Source: Halopseudomonas sp002296055 (lineage in GTDB: Bacteria; Pseudomonadota; Gammaproteobacteria; Pseudomonadales; Pseudomonadaceae). From it: a stretch of 64,000 nucleotides of DNA. The DNA lies in assembly GCF_050876985.1 (NCBI RefSeq), contig NZ_JBPAPP010000002.1; one strand, written 5' to 3'. Below are positions 1 to 8,984 of this stretch, one piece after another. Made by a program: the position numbers and the translations under genes. The notes below the pieces were generated by a model. It worked only from the letters and a program-made list of their open reading frames with translations, did no database searches and had not been told where the DNA came from. Every line of letters begins with the position of its first letter. Within the stretch, counting starts at the first letter, position 1.

Positions 1-92
1 CGCATCGGCGCATCGGCCAGCCCTTCCATCGGCGCCAGCACAACAGGGCCGCTTATGCGCTCAGGGCTATTCACACGCTCAAGGCTGCTCAT
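1..92 (-). CDS. dusC: tRNA dihydrouridine synthase, DusC-like (N-terminal part, cut by window edge)
   Basis: Only the first 30 codons are present; the gene continues beyond base 1. The start ATG overlaps the ligA stop by four bases (ATGA), which suggests translational coupling. The visible protein reads VVLAPMEGLADAPMR near residues 17-31. The APMEG stretch matches the FMN-binding first strand of the Dus family and resembles DusC more than DusA or DusB. Dus enzymes reduce uridines in tRNA with FMN and NADPH. The DusC assignment rests on this short motif alone, so the family is better supported than the subtype. Confidence 0.65.
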   Translation of the reverse strand, partial: MSSLERVNSPERISGPVVLAPMEGLADAPM

Positions 93-2464
93 GCACTGAT
101 GCCCTGCTCCGCCAGCATGTCGAGCAACTGCTGCTCGGTCCAGACGGTTACGCCCAGTTGCTCGGCCTTGGCCAGCTTGCTGCCGGCGCCCGGGCCTGCC
201 ACAACGCAGTGGGTCTTGGCCGACACGCTGCCAGCCACCTTGGCGCCCAGGCTTTCCAGATGCGCCTTGGCCACATCCCGTGACATGGCCTCCAGCGTAC
301 CGGTCAGCACCCAGGTCTGGCCGGCCAGAGACAGGCCACCAGCAGCTTCTGCACGGGGGCTGTCCCAGTGCATGCCAAAATCACGCAACTGCTGCTCAAC
401 GGCCTCGGCGTGGGCGCGCTGCTCCGGGTTCTCGGCAAACTCGCGCAGGGCTTTGATCGCCTTGTCGTTCAGGCGCTCAACCTGCTTCAGGTCCAACCAG
501 TCGGCGCTGAGAATCTTGTCCAGACTGCCAAAAGTGCTGGCCAGGCGTTCGGCGCCGGTGCTGGCGATACCGGTGATATTCAGGCGCGCCAGAAAATCGG
601 CCAGCGATACACAAGCGGCAAACTCAGCCGCCAGCTCGCCCGGCTCCTCGGGCGTGACACCCCGCTCCAGCAACTGGTCGATAACCTGGCGGTTGTGCGC
701 ATCGGCAAAGAAGGAATGAATCTCGTGGGCCACTTCCAGCCCCACATCCGGCAGGTAAACCAGCACTTCAGGCAAAGCGCGCTCAATACGCTCCAGCTTG
801 CCCAGCGCGCGGGCCAGCAGCTTGGCGGTTTCTTCACCCACATCGGGAATGCCCAGGGCGTAGATGAACCGCGCCAAGGTCGGCGACTTGCTGGCCTGAA
901 TGGCAGTCAGCAGATTCTTGGTCGACAGCTCGGCAAAGCCGTCCAGTGCCAGCACCTGCTCATAGGTCAGGCGATACAGGTCTGCCGGCGAGGCAACCAG
1001 GCCGGTATCAACCAGTTGCTCGACGCTCTTCTCGCCCAGGCCATCGATATCCATGGCACGACGGGAGACGAAGTGAATGATCGACTGCTTGAGCTGAGCC
1101 TGACAGGTCAGGCGGCCAACGCAGCGGTACACCGAGCCTTCGCTGGTGGTAGACCCAGCCTTGCCGCGCTTGACCAACTGGGTGCGTTCAACCGCCGAGC
1201 CGCACACCGGGCAATTGCTCGGCACCTCAACCGGCCGCGCGTCAGCCGGGCGACGCTCGGTGACCACCTGCATGACCTGCGGAATGACATCCCCGGCGCG
1301 GCGAATGATCACGGTATCGCCGATCATCACACCAAGGCGCGCCACCTCATCCATATTGTGCAGCGTGGCATTGGATACGGTGACACCCGCCACCTGAACC
1401 GGCTTGAGACGCGCAACCGGCGTCACCGCACCGGTGCGGCCAACCTGAAACTCGACGTCCAGCAGCTCGGTGAGCTCTTCCATCGCCGGAAACTTGTGGG
1501 CGATGGCCCAGCGCGGCTCACGCGCGCGAAAGCCCAGCTCGCGCTGGTACGCCAGCTGGTTGACCTTGAACACCACGCCATCGATCTCGTATTCCAGCGC
1601 CGCGCGCCGCTCGCCGATATCGCGGTAGTAATCGAGTGTGCCCTCGATGCCCTTGACCAGCTTCAGCTCGCGGCTGATCGGCAGCCCCCACTCGCGAAAC
1701 GCCTGCAAGATGGCGTATTGGTTGCCTGGCAGCTCCCCGTCTACTCGGCCAAAACCGTAGCAGCAAAACTCCAGCGGCCGGCTGGCGGTAATAGTCGGGT
1801 CCAACTGACGTAAGCTACCGGCAGCGGCGTTACGCGGGTTGGCAAAGGTTTTGCTGCCGGTTTCACGGGCGCGCTCGTTCAGCGCCTCAAAGCCGGCCTT
1901 GCTCATAAAGACTTCGCCACGCACCTCCAGCACCGCCGGCCAGCCCTCGCCACGCAGCTTCAGCGGTACGTTGCGAATGGTGCGCACGTTGGTGGAGATG
2001 TCTTCGCCCGTGCTGCCGTCGCCCCGGGTAGCCCCCCGCACCAGCAGGCCGTTCTCGTACAGCAGACTGACAGCCAGGCCATCCAGCTTGGGCTCGCAGC
2101 AGTACTCGACCTCTGCGCCGCCGCCAAACAGGTCACCCGCTGGCAAATCCAGCCCCTCGCGCACCCGCCGATCAAAGTCGTGCATATCCTGCTCGGCAAA
2201 GGCATTACCCAGGCTCAGCATGGGCACTTCATGCTTAACCTCGCCAAAGCCAGACGCCGGCGCGCCGCCCACACGCTGCGTGGGTGAGTCTGGGGTAATC
2301 AGGTCAGGGTGTTCGGCCTCAATGGCCTTGAGTTCGTTGAACAGCCGATCGTACTCGGCATCCGGCACCGCTGGCTCATCGAGCACGTAATAACGGTAAT
2401 TGTGCTGCGCAATTTCTTCACGCAGGGCAAGAGCGCGCTCGGCGGGGGTAACGGACTGGGGCAT
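89..2464 (-). CDS. ligA: NAD-dependent DNA ligase LigA
   Basis: Seals nicks during replication and repair using NAD+. The 791-residue protein has the adenylation domain with the nucleotidyl-lysine at K126 in CEPKLDG, then an OB fold, a four-cysteine zinc finger (CPVC followed later by CVGRLTC), helix-hairpin-helix repeats and a C-terminal BRCT domain with VLTGTL. It is longer than the E. coli enzyme (about 670 residues), partly through extra residues in the zinc-finger loop and the helical region; this length is usual in Pseudomonas. It follows zipA on the same strand with a gap of about 90 bases. The start ATG at 2464 gives the canonical N-terminus. Confidence 0.97.
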   Translation of the reverse strand: MPQSVTPAERALALREEIAQHNYRYYVLDEPAVPDAEYDRLFNELKAIEAEHPDLITPDSPTQRVGGAPASGFGEVKHEVPMLSLGNAFAEQDMHDFDRRVREGLDLPAGDLFGGGAEVEYCCEPKLDGLAVSLLYENGLLVRGATRGDGSTGEDISTNVRTIRNVPLKLRGEGWPAVLEVRGEVFMSKAGFEALNERARETGSKTFANPRNAAAGSLRQLDPTITASRPLEFCCYGFGRVDGELPGNQYAILQAFREWGLPISRELKLVKGIEGTLDYYRDIGERRAALEYEIDGVVFKVNQLAYQRELGFRAREPRWAIAHKFPAMEELTELLDVEFQVGRTGAVTPVARLKPVQVAGVTVSNATLHNMDEVARLGVMIGDTVIIRRAGDVIPQVMQVVTERRPADARPVEVPSNCPVCGSAVERTQLVKRGKAGSTTSEGSVYRCVGRLTCQAQLKQSIIHFVSRRAMDIDGLGEKSVEQLVDTGLVASPADLYRLTYEQVLALDGFAELSTKNLLTAIQASKSPTLARFIYALGIPDVGEETAKLLARALGKLERIERALPEVLVYLPDVGLEVAHEIHSFFADAHNRQVIDQLLERGVTPEEPGELAAEFAACVSLADFLARLNITGIASTGAERLASTFGSLDKILSADWLDLKQVERLNDKAIKALREFAENPEQRAHAEAVEQQLRDFGMHWDSPRAEAAGGLSLAGQTWVLTGTLEAMSRDVAKAHLESLGAKVAGSVSAKTHCVVAGPGAGSKLAKAEQLGVTVWTEQQLLDMLAEQGISA

Positions 2465-2536
2465 GGGGAACCGCGGGTCAGGGAAGTCAGAGGGCTATTC
2501 TAACCGATGCGCCCGCGGAAGCTTCAAGCTAGCGAA

Positions 2537-2551
2537 GCGCCCTACGGGCGC
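2537..2551. other. Short hairpin between zipA and ligA
   Basis: GCGCCC-TAC-GGGCGC forms a perfect six-base-pair stem just past the zipA stop. There is no T tract, so it is more likely a processing or stability element than a terminator. Confidence 0.35.
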
Positions 2552-2556
2552 CGCGC

Positions 2557-3399
2557 TCATCGCCGCTGGCTATAGCTCAACCGCTCATACTCAGCAATAC
2601 GCTGGCGGTAGTGCTCGATGGTCTGGGCAGTGAGGACGCTGCGTTGTTCGTCTTTCAGGTCACCACCCAGCTCATGAGAGAGCTTGCGGGCGGCGGCGAT
2701 CATCAGGTCCAGCGCCTGTTTGGGGTGACGCGGGCCGGGCAGGCCCATGAAGAAACTGACCGCGCGGACATGGCTCTGATCCAGCTCGTCCAGATCAAAG
2801 ACACCCGGCTTGAGTGCGTTGGCCATGGAGAACAGCACGTCGCCGTTGCCACTCATGCTTTCGTGGCGGTGGAAGATGTTCATGTCGCCAAAACGCAGGC
2901 CGCTTTCGAGAATGCTCTGATGCAAAGCGGAGCCCGAAAAGCCCTGCTCATCACGCGACACCACGTTGATCACCAGCACCAGCTCAACCGGCAGCGACTG
3001 CTGCTCAGGTTTGGGCTCGGCGTCGGTTTTACGTGCGGGCTTGTCGGCCGCCGCCTTTTTGCTGCGCGGCTCGGCAGCGACCGGGTCCACCAGTACCGGC
3101 GGCTCGTCCAGATCCAGGCCAACCTGCTCCGGCTCGTGCCATTGACTGCTGTCATCACCCGGCAAGGCGTCCGGTGTGTCGCCACCAAAGGACGGTTCTG
3201 CCCGCTCAGGGCGATTAACCACGCGCGGTGGCCCAAGCAGCTCATCGTTGCCGCCCTCTTCGGGCAGATCGGAGAGATTGCGTTCGAGTTTAAAGCGAAT
3301 CTTTGATCGACCGCCCATGCGCCGCCAGCCATCAAACAAGATGCCGGCGATGACCAGCAGGCCGAAGATGAAAAGCCACTCACGCAAACCGAAATCCAT
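2557..3399 (-). CDS. zipA: Cell division protein ZipA
   Basis: Inner-membrane anchor for FtsZ at the division septum. The 280-residue protein has the type Ib layout: a very short N-terminus, one membrane segment (about residues 7-24, LFIFGLLVIAGILFDGW), a charged and proline/acidic linker, and a C-terminal FtsZ-binding domain (about 135-270) containing ELVLVINVVSRD and FFMGLPGPRHP. It lies between smc and ligA, the order known from Pseudomonas. The gap to smc is 89 bases and to ligA 92 bases, so the three are probably co-transcribed. Confidence 0.95.
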   Translation of the reverse strand: MDFGLREWLFIFGLLVIAGILFDGWRRMGGRSKIRFKLERNLSDLPEEGGNDELLGPPRVVNRPERAEPSFGGDTPDALPGDDSSQWHEPEQVGLDLDEPPVLVDPVAAEPRSKKAAADKPARKTDAEPKPEQQSLPVELVLVINVVSRDEQGFSGSALHQSILESGLRFGDMNIFHRHESMSGNGDVLFSMANALKPGVFDLDELDQSHVRAVSFFMGLPGPRHPKQALDLMIAAARKLSHELGGDLKDEQRSVLTAQTIEHYRQRIAEYERLSYSQRR

Positions 3400-3488
3400 G
3401 AATACCCGTTCCTGTTCTCACTAAGCTGTTCGGGCGGCTGGCAACCCGCCTCTCGTCTGGCCGGATGCTAGCACGGCCATTGGGAAAC

Positions 3489-6400
3489 TTACACTGCCGC
3501 CAACGCAGCGGCTTCTTCTACGTCTACTGTGACCAGCCTCGAACAGCCAGGTTCATGCATGGTCACACCCAGCAACTGATCGGCCATTTCCATGGCGATT
3601 TTGTTGTGGGTGATATAAATAAACTGCACTCGTGCCGACATTTCTTTCACCATTCGGGCATAACGCCCCACGTTGGCGTCATCCAGCGGCGCGTCTACCT
3701 CATCCAGCATGCAGAATGGCGCCGGGTTGAGCTGAAAGATCGAGAACACCAACGCGATGGCCGTCAGCGCCTTCTCACCACCGGACAGCAGGTGAATGGT
3801 GCTGTTCTTCTTGCCCGGCGGACGCGCCATGATGGCTACGCCGGTGTCGAGCAGGTCATCCCCGGTCAACTCCAAATAGGCGTGACCACCGCCAAACACC
3901 TTCGGAAATAGCGACTGCAGGCCATCGTTGACCTTGTCGAAGGTTTCCTTGAAGCGTGCGCGGGTTTCCCGGTCAATCTTGCGAATCACCTGTTCCAGCG
4001 TGCCCAGCGCCTCTTCAAGATCGCTGTTCTGGGCATCCAGATAGCGCTTGCGCTCCGATTGCTGCTCATACTCTTCAATAGCCGCCAGGTTAATCGCGCC
4101 AAGGCGCTGAATGCGCGCATCCAGCTGCGCCAGTTGCTGCTCCCAGTCACCCTCGCTGGCATCCTGCGGCAAGGTGGCCAGCACACCGTGCAGGTCGTAG
4201 CCTGCCTCGGCCAGTTGCTCCTGCAGGCCCTGACGGCGTGTTTGCAGGTCGCGGGCGCTGAGGCGCTGTTCATCAAGCTGGGTACGCAGCACCTGCGCCT
4301 GCTGTTCAGCCTGCACGCGCCGGGTTTCCTGCGCACGCATCTGCTGATCGACACCTTCCAGCGCCTGGCGCGCAGCGCCGAGCGACTGCTCCACCTCCAC
4401 ACGCTGCTCCAGCAGGCTTTCCAGCTCAATGCGCTGATCGTCTTCCGGCGCCTGGCTTTCTTCCAGGGTCATACGCAGCTGTTCACGCCGCTCGGACAGC
4501 CGCTCGGCCTGGCTCTGCTGACGTTCCAGCCCCTGCCGGGTGCTCTTCAACTGCGCGTTGAGCGATTGCGCACGCAAGGCCAGCTGGTGCGCGCGATCCT
4601 TGTGCTGACGCGCCTGCTGGCGGGCCAAATCCAGGGTTTCGCGGGCCAGATCGCGCTGGCGCAGCAGCTCTTCACGCTGGCCGGTGTCCGCCGCCATGCT
4701 GTCCAATGCGTCCTGCAGGGTCAGGCGCGCCTCGCCAATCTGTTCCAGCTCTTCGCCGCGCTGACGCTTGAGCTCTTCCAGGTCTTCGCCAATGCGCTGA
4801 CGGCGCGCGTTGATTTGTTCCAACCGAACCTGGCGGGCAGACCACTGGGCCTTGATTTCGCCCTGCTGACGGCCACTGGCAGCTAACGTTTGCTGCAGGC
4901 CATCGCGTTGCAGCTCCAGCGCGCGAATGCCTTCGCGCAGCTGATCAATACGCTCCTGCCCGCTATCCAGTGCGGCCTGCTGCTCGTCCAGACTGGCCTG
5001 CAACTGTTCCATTTCCTGCTGGCGGGCCAGCACCCCGCCTTCGCTCGCCTCGCCACGGCGAAAGCGCAGCCAGTTGGGGCCAACCCAGTGGCCTTCGCGG
5101 GTAATCAGGGATTCATGCGGCGCCAGCTCTGCGCGCTGGGCCAGTGCCTCGGCAACCGAATCGACCGGGCGAATAGCCGCCAGCCAGGGGCGCAGGTCGA
5201 GCGGACTATCCACCTTGTCCAGCAGGCTGCCGGGGCTGGCTTGCCCGGGCGCGCCGCGCTGCAGCAGGCGCAGACTGCCCTGCTCAAACTCGGCCAGGGT
5301 GGCATCCAGGCTGCTCAGGTCATCCAGCGCGATGGCCTGCAGGTCATCGGCCAGAACCGCCTCAACGGCAGCCTCCCAGCCCGCTTCAACCTGCAGTTGC
5401 TCGGCCAGCAACCCACGACCTTGCAACCCTTGGGCGCTGAGCCAGTCGCCAACATCGCTGCCCTGGGCGAGTGCCGCCTGCTGCAAGGCCTCAAGCGACG
5501 CCAGCCGGCCACTGCCGCGCTGCAGCTCGCCACGGCGTATGTCCTGCTCCTGCTGCAAGGCTGAGAGGGTGTCGCGGTCCTGTTGCAGGCGCTCACCCAC
5601 CTCCGCCAGCTGCATTTGCTCGCCTTCGCTGCGCAGCTCCAGCTCCGCCAGTTGCTCGGACAACTCGGCCAGTTCGTCGTCTAGGCCGCCGACGCTCAGG
5701 CCCGCTCGCTCGTCCTCAAGCCGCTGAATGCGCTCGCCCAGACGCTCGACCGATTGCTCCATATGGCGGATGCGCGACTGCTCCACCTCGGCCTGCTGGC
5801 GTGGCTCGGCGGCGCGCTGGTTGAACTGGTCCCAGGCGCCTTGCCAGTTCTGCATGGCATCTTCAGCGCTCTGCAGCGCCATGCCGGTGTCTTCTTCGGC
5901 GGCGCCCGCCATCTCTAGCTCGGGCTCGATACCGTCGAGTTCGGCCTGCAGATCGGCCAGCAGTGCCTCGTCCTGGGTCAGATGGCTCTGCGCTTCCTGC
6001 CAGGCCAGCTCGGTCTCTTCAATGTCGCTGTGCAGTTGCCGCTGGCGGTCACGGTTGAACTGCAGAATCTGCTCGATGCGGCTGATGTCCGCGCCCAGAC
6101 TGTAATACTGCGCCTGCACGCGGTTAAAGGACTCGGTGAGGTCGCTGTGCTGGTCGCGCTGTTTTTCGATCTCGCTGTCGGCGTTGCGCTGCTCGGCAAT
6201 CAAGGCCTCCAGCGCGACTTCCAGGTCACGCACGCGGTGTTCCCTCTGACCGGCCTGCTCGTTCAGGTTCTGCCAGCGCAGCGCCTGCAACTGGGCCTTG
6301 AGCTGGCGTTCCTCGGCCTTGAACTCCTTGTATTTCTCCGCCGCCTGGGCCTGGCGATGCAGGTGCGCCAACTGACGCTCCAGCTCCTCACGCAGGTCGG

Positions 6401-6983
6401 TGAGGCGGGACAGGTTCTCCTGGGTGCGACGAATGCGATTTTCGGTTTCGCGGCGGCGATCCTTGTAGCGGGAAATACCGGCTGCTTCTTCGATAAACAG
6501 GCGCAGCTCTTCAGGCTTGGCTTCGATCAGCCGCGAAATCATGCCCTGCTCGATGATCGAGTAGCTGCGCGGGCCGAGGCCGGTGCCCATAAAGATGTCG
6601 GTAATATCGCGGCGACGGCACTTGGTGCCATTGAGGAAGTACTGATTCTGCGCTTCGCGCGTCACCTTGCGGCGAATGGAAATCTCGTTGTAACCCGCAT
6701 ACTCACCCTGCAGGGTGCCGTCGCTGTTGTCGAACACCAGCTCAATGGAGGCCTGCCCGACCGGTTTACGCGAGTTGGAGCCGTTGAAGATAACGTCGGT
6801 CATCGACTCGCCACGCAGGTTCTTGGCCGAGCTTTCGCCCATCACCCAGCGCACCGCATCAATGATGTTGGACTTGCCACAGCCGTTCGGCCCCACCACC
6901 GCACCCATGTTGGTCGGGAAATAGACGGTAGTCGGGTCCACAAAGGATTTGAAGCCGGCCAGCTTGATGCATTTGAGTCGCAT
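3489..6983 (-). CDS. smc: Chromosome segregation ATPase SMC
   Basis: Core ATPase of the SMC-ScpAB condensin, which compacts and segregates the chromosome. The 1164-residue protein has Walker A GPNGCGKS at residues 31-38, a first long coiled coil, a hinge near 510-650, a second coiled coil, then the signature LSGGEKALTAIAL and Walker B FCMLDEVDAPLDDANV. I chose ATG 6983 (MRLKCIKLAGFKSF) because this is the universal N-terminus. The frame stays open 55 codons upstream, but that stretch has no SMC similarity and runs into the divergent MFS gene. No scpA or scpB is nearby. Confidence 0.96.
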   Translation of the reverse strand: MRLKCIKLAGFKSFVDPTTVYFPTNMGAVVGPNGCGKSNIIDAVRWVMGESSAKNLRGESMTDVIFNGSNSRKPVGQASIELVFDNSDGTLQGEYAGYNEISIRRKVTREAQNQYFLNGTKCRRRDITDIFMGTGLGPRSYSIIEQGMISRLIEAKPEELRLFIEEAAGISRYKDRRRETENRIRRTQENLSRLTDLREELERQLAHLHRQAQAAEKYKEFKAEERQLKAQLQALRWQNLNEQAGQREHRVRDLEVALEALIAEQRNADSEIEKQRDQHSDLTESFNRVQAQYYSLGADISRIEQILQFNRDRQRQLHSDIEETELAWQEAQSHLTQDEALLADLQAELDGIEPELEMAGAAEEDTGMALQSAEDAMQNWQGAWDQFNQRAAEPRQQAEVEQSRIRHMEQSVERLGERIQRLEDERAGLSVGGLDDELAELSEQLAELELRSEGEQMQLAEVGERLQQDRDTLSALQQEQDIRRGELQRGSGRLASLEALQQAALAQGSDVGDWLSAQGLQGRGLLAEQLQVEAGWEAAVEAVLADDLQAIALDDLSSLDATLAEFEQGSLRLLQRGAPGQASPGSLLDKVDSPLDLRPWLAAIRPVDSVAEALAQRAELAPHESLITREGHWVGPNWLRFRRGEASEGGVLARQQEMEQLQASLDEQQAALDSGQERIDQLREGIRALELQRDGLQQTLAASGRQQGEIKAQWSARQVRLEQINARRQRIGEDLEELKRQRGEELEQIGEARLTLQDALDSMAADTGQREELLRQRDLARETLDLARQQARQHKDRAHQLALRAQSLNAQLKSTRQGLERQQSQAERLSERREQLRMTLEESQAPEDDQRIELESLLEQRVEVEQSLGAARQALEGVDQQMRAQETRRVQAEQQAQVLRTQLDEQRLSARDLQTRRQGLQEQLAEAGYDLHGVLATLPQDASEGDWEQQLAQLDARIQRLGAINLAAIEEYEQQSERKRYLDAQNSDLEEALGTLEQVIRKIDRETRARFKETFDKVNDGLQSLFPKVFGGGHAYLELTGDDLLDTGVAIMARPPGKKNSTIHLLSGGEKALTAIALVFSIFQLNPAPFCMLDEVDAPLDDANVGRYARMVKEMSARVQFIYITHNKIAMEMADQLLGVTMHEPGCSRLVTVDVEEAAALAAV

Positions 6984-7146
6984 GAAAGGGGCGTTGTCCT
7001 TGCTGCCTTGGGCCAAACCCGCATTGTTACCCGGACGGTGCCTGTATGAGAAGGGCTGCAGGCAAATACCTGCGACACTGGCCTGCAACCCTGGCTTGCG
7101 GCACACTTGCCAGCGCCGCAGCACAGGTTCAGCAGGAAACCAGACC

Positions 7147-8463
7147 ATGCCCCAGACACCACGCCTAGACGACCTTTACAGCAAGCTGATGAACGAAGAG
7201 GACGCGCGCGTCTGCAAGGACATTCCCGACGCCGCCTGCTCGGATGTGCCGCAGAACTTCTTCCGTCAGGTGCTGGCCAATACGCTGACCAGCCTGGGCG
7301 ATACCCTGACCAACCCGAAAACCACCCTGGCCTGGCTGATGGGCGTGGTCGGCGCGCCGGTGGCGCTGATTGCCTGGCTGGTGCCGATTCGCGAATCCGG
7401 CTCCATGCTGCCGCAGCTGCTGATCGCCGCCTGGATTCGCCGCATGTCCTACCGGCGCGGCGTGTGGATAGTCGGCAGCTTGTTGCAGGCCGCCGCCCTG
7501 CTGGCCATGGGCGCTGTGGCCTGGAGCTTCGAGGGCATGCTGGCCGGGGCGCTGATCATTGTTTGCCTGGTCATCTTCAGTTTGGCGCGTGGGCTGTGCT
7601 CGGTGGCCAGCAAGGATGTGATCGGCAAGACCGTGCCCAAAACCCGGCGCGGCCGGCTGAACGGGGTCGCGACCAGCCTGTCGGGCTGGCTGGCATTAGC
7701 CTTTGGTGTGTACTGCCTGATTTACCCGCCCAGCGATGACGACATGCTGTTTTACGCAGCGCTGCTGATCGGCGCGGCGCTGCTCTGGATCGCAGCAGCG
7801 CTAGTGTATCGCGGCATTGATGAGGCGCCCGGCGCTACCGAGGGCGGCGGCAACGCTCTGAGCCACGCCCTTGGCCGCATCAGCCTGCTGCGCGACGACG
7901 CGCCGTTTCGCCGCTTTGTGGTTACCCGCGCCCTGCTGCTGTGTTCAGCGCTGTCGGCGCCCTACTACGTGGTCATGGCCCAAGAGGTGGAAACCAGCTT
8001 TGGCATGCTCGGCGCCTTTCTGGTCGCCAACGGGCTGGCCAGCAGCCTGAGTGCGGGCGTTTGGGGCCGCATGTCGGATGCCTCCAGCCGCCAAGTGCTG
8101 ATCCGCGCAGCGCTTTTGTCCAGCCTGCTGGGGCCGGTGGTCATCGCCATTGACCGCTGGGCGCCACTGCCCGACAACCTGCATGCATGGCTGTTCCCGG
8201 TGGCGTTCTTTGTATTGGGGATTGCCCACGCCGGCGTGCGCGTGGGCCGCAAGACCTACGTACTGGACATGGCCGGCGGCAACAAGCGCACCGACTATGT
8301 CGCGGTCAGCAACAGCGCCATTGGCCTGATTTTGCTGGCGACCGGCCTGTTCGGCCTGCTCAGCTCGCTGATTGGCGCCGCCGGCATGCTGCTATTGCTG
8401 TCCGGCGTGGGGCTGGCTGGCGCACTACTGGCGGTCAGCCTGCCCGAGGTACAGCAGGACTGA
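7147..8463 (+). CDS. Major facilitator superfamily transporter
   Basis: A 438-residue integral membrane protein with about twelve hydrophobic segments and an MFS-like loop between segments 2 and 3 (IRRMSYRRGVWIVGS). It begins with a soluble stretch of about 40 residues rich in acidic and cysteine residues before the first membrane segment. I chose ATG 7147 (MPQTPRLDD), preceded by an AGGAAA-like ribosome site, rather than an in-frame ATG 66 codons upstream that overlaps smc. It is divergent from smc with 163 bases between the starts. The substrate cannot be predicted. Confidence 0.8.
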   Translation: MPQTPRLDDLYSKLMNEEDARVCKDIPDAACSDVPQNFFRQVLANTLTSLGDTLTNPKTTLAWLMGVVGAPVALIAWLVPIRESGSMLPQLLIAAWIRRMSYRRGVWIVGSLLQAAALLAMGAVAWSFEGMLAGALIIVCLVIFSLARGLCSVASKDVIGKTVPKTRRGRLNGVATSLSGWLALAFGVYCLIYPPSDDDMLFYAALLIGAALLWIAAALVYRGIDEAPGATEGGGNALSHALGRISLLRDDAPFRRFVVTRALLLCSALSAPYYVVMAQEVETSFGMLGAFLVANGLASSLSAGVWGRMSDASSRQVLIRAALLSSLLGPVVIAIDRWAPLPDNLHAWLFPVAFFVLGIAHAGVRVGRKTYVLDMAGGNKRTDYVAVSNSAIGLILLATGLFGLLSSLIGAAGMLLLLSGVGLAGALLAVSLPEVQQD

Positions 8464-8473
8464 GCCGCCCGCC

Positions 8474-8839
8474 TCACTCCAGCGCCTGAATCCAGTCCCG
8501 CGCGGCGTCTTTCTCGGCAGCCGGAAAGACCCGCGCTTCGACACCCGGAACCAGCCGGTCGGCCAGCCCGACCAGCTTCTCCAGCCAGCCCTGATCAGTC
8601 ACCACCGCCTCGCGCTCAAAGCGGTTCCAGTGACTGATACCGTACTTCAGATCCTTGTACAGCGCCTCGGCAGCCATGCCGCCAAAGGCCGGCATCTCCA
8701 CGTACAGCCGCACCTTGGCGTGCTCGCGTAATTTGTCCTCGATCAGCTCAAGCATCTCGTCGAGCATCTCGGCGCTGATCTTGCCCTCAATGCGAAAGCC
8801 CAGCACCTTGCTATTGCCAAACGGAATATGGGTCAACAT
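8474..8839 (-). CDS. SpoIIAA-like (STAS-fold) domain protein
   Basis: A 121-residue soluble protein matching the SpoIIAA-like family (PF11964 type): a beta start (VLGFRIEGKIS), helices (EMLDEMLELIEDKLREH), the strand KVRLYVEMP, and a C-terminal helix. These proteins have the lipid-interacting or anti-sigma-antagonist-like STAS fold; their role in proteobacteria is mostly unknown. It converges on the MFS gene, with ten bases between the stops. No kinase or anti-sigma partner is adjacent. Confidence 0.75.
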   Translation of the reverse strand: MLTHIPFGNSKVLGFRIEGKISAEMLDEMLELIEDKLREHAKVRLYVEMPAFGGMAAEALYKDLKYGISHWNRFEREAVVTDQGWLEKLVGLADRLVPGVEARVFPAAEKDAARDWIQALE

Positions 8840-8930
8840 AGCGCACGCCTCCCGCCTGCCCTGCAGGCGCTGTAAAGGTCCTGTTACAGAATGGACCCTG
8901 ACGGCATGCCGGTGGTTCAGCCCAGAACGA

Positions 8931-8964
8931 AATCGCCCCGCAGACCTGCGCCTGCGGGGCGATT
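8931..8964 (-). terminator. Hairpin terminator at the end of the ccm operon
   Basis: A perfect 13-base-pair stem (AATCGCCCCGCAG pairing with CTGCGGGGCGATT) around an eight-base loop lies 20 bases past the ccmI stop. On the minus strand it is followed by a mixed T-rich stretch (TTTCGTTCT) rather than a pure T tract. It probably ends the nine-gene ccm transcript. Confidence 0.65.
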
Positions 8965-8984
8965 GAGGACAGCGGCCTGCAGGA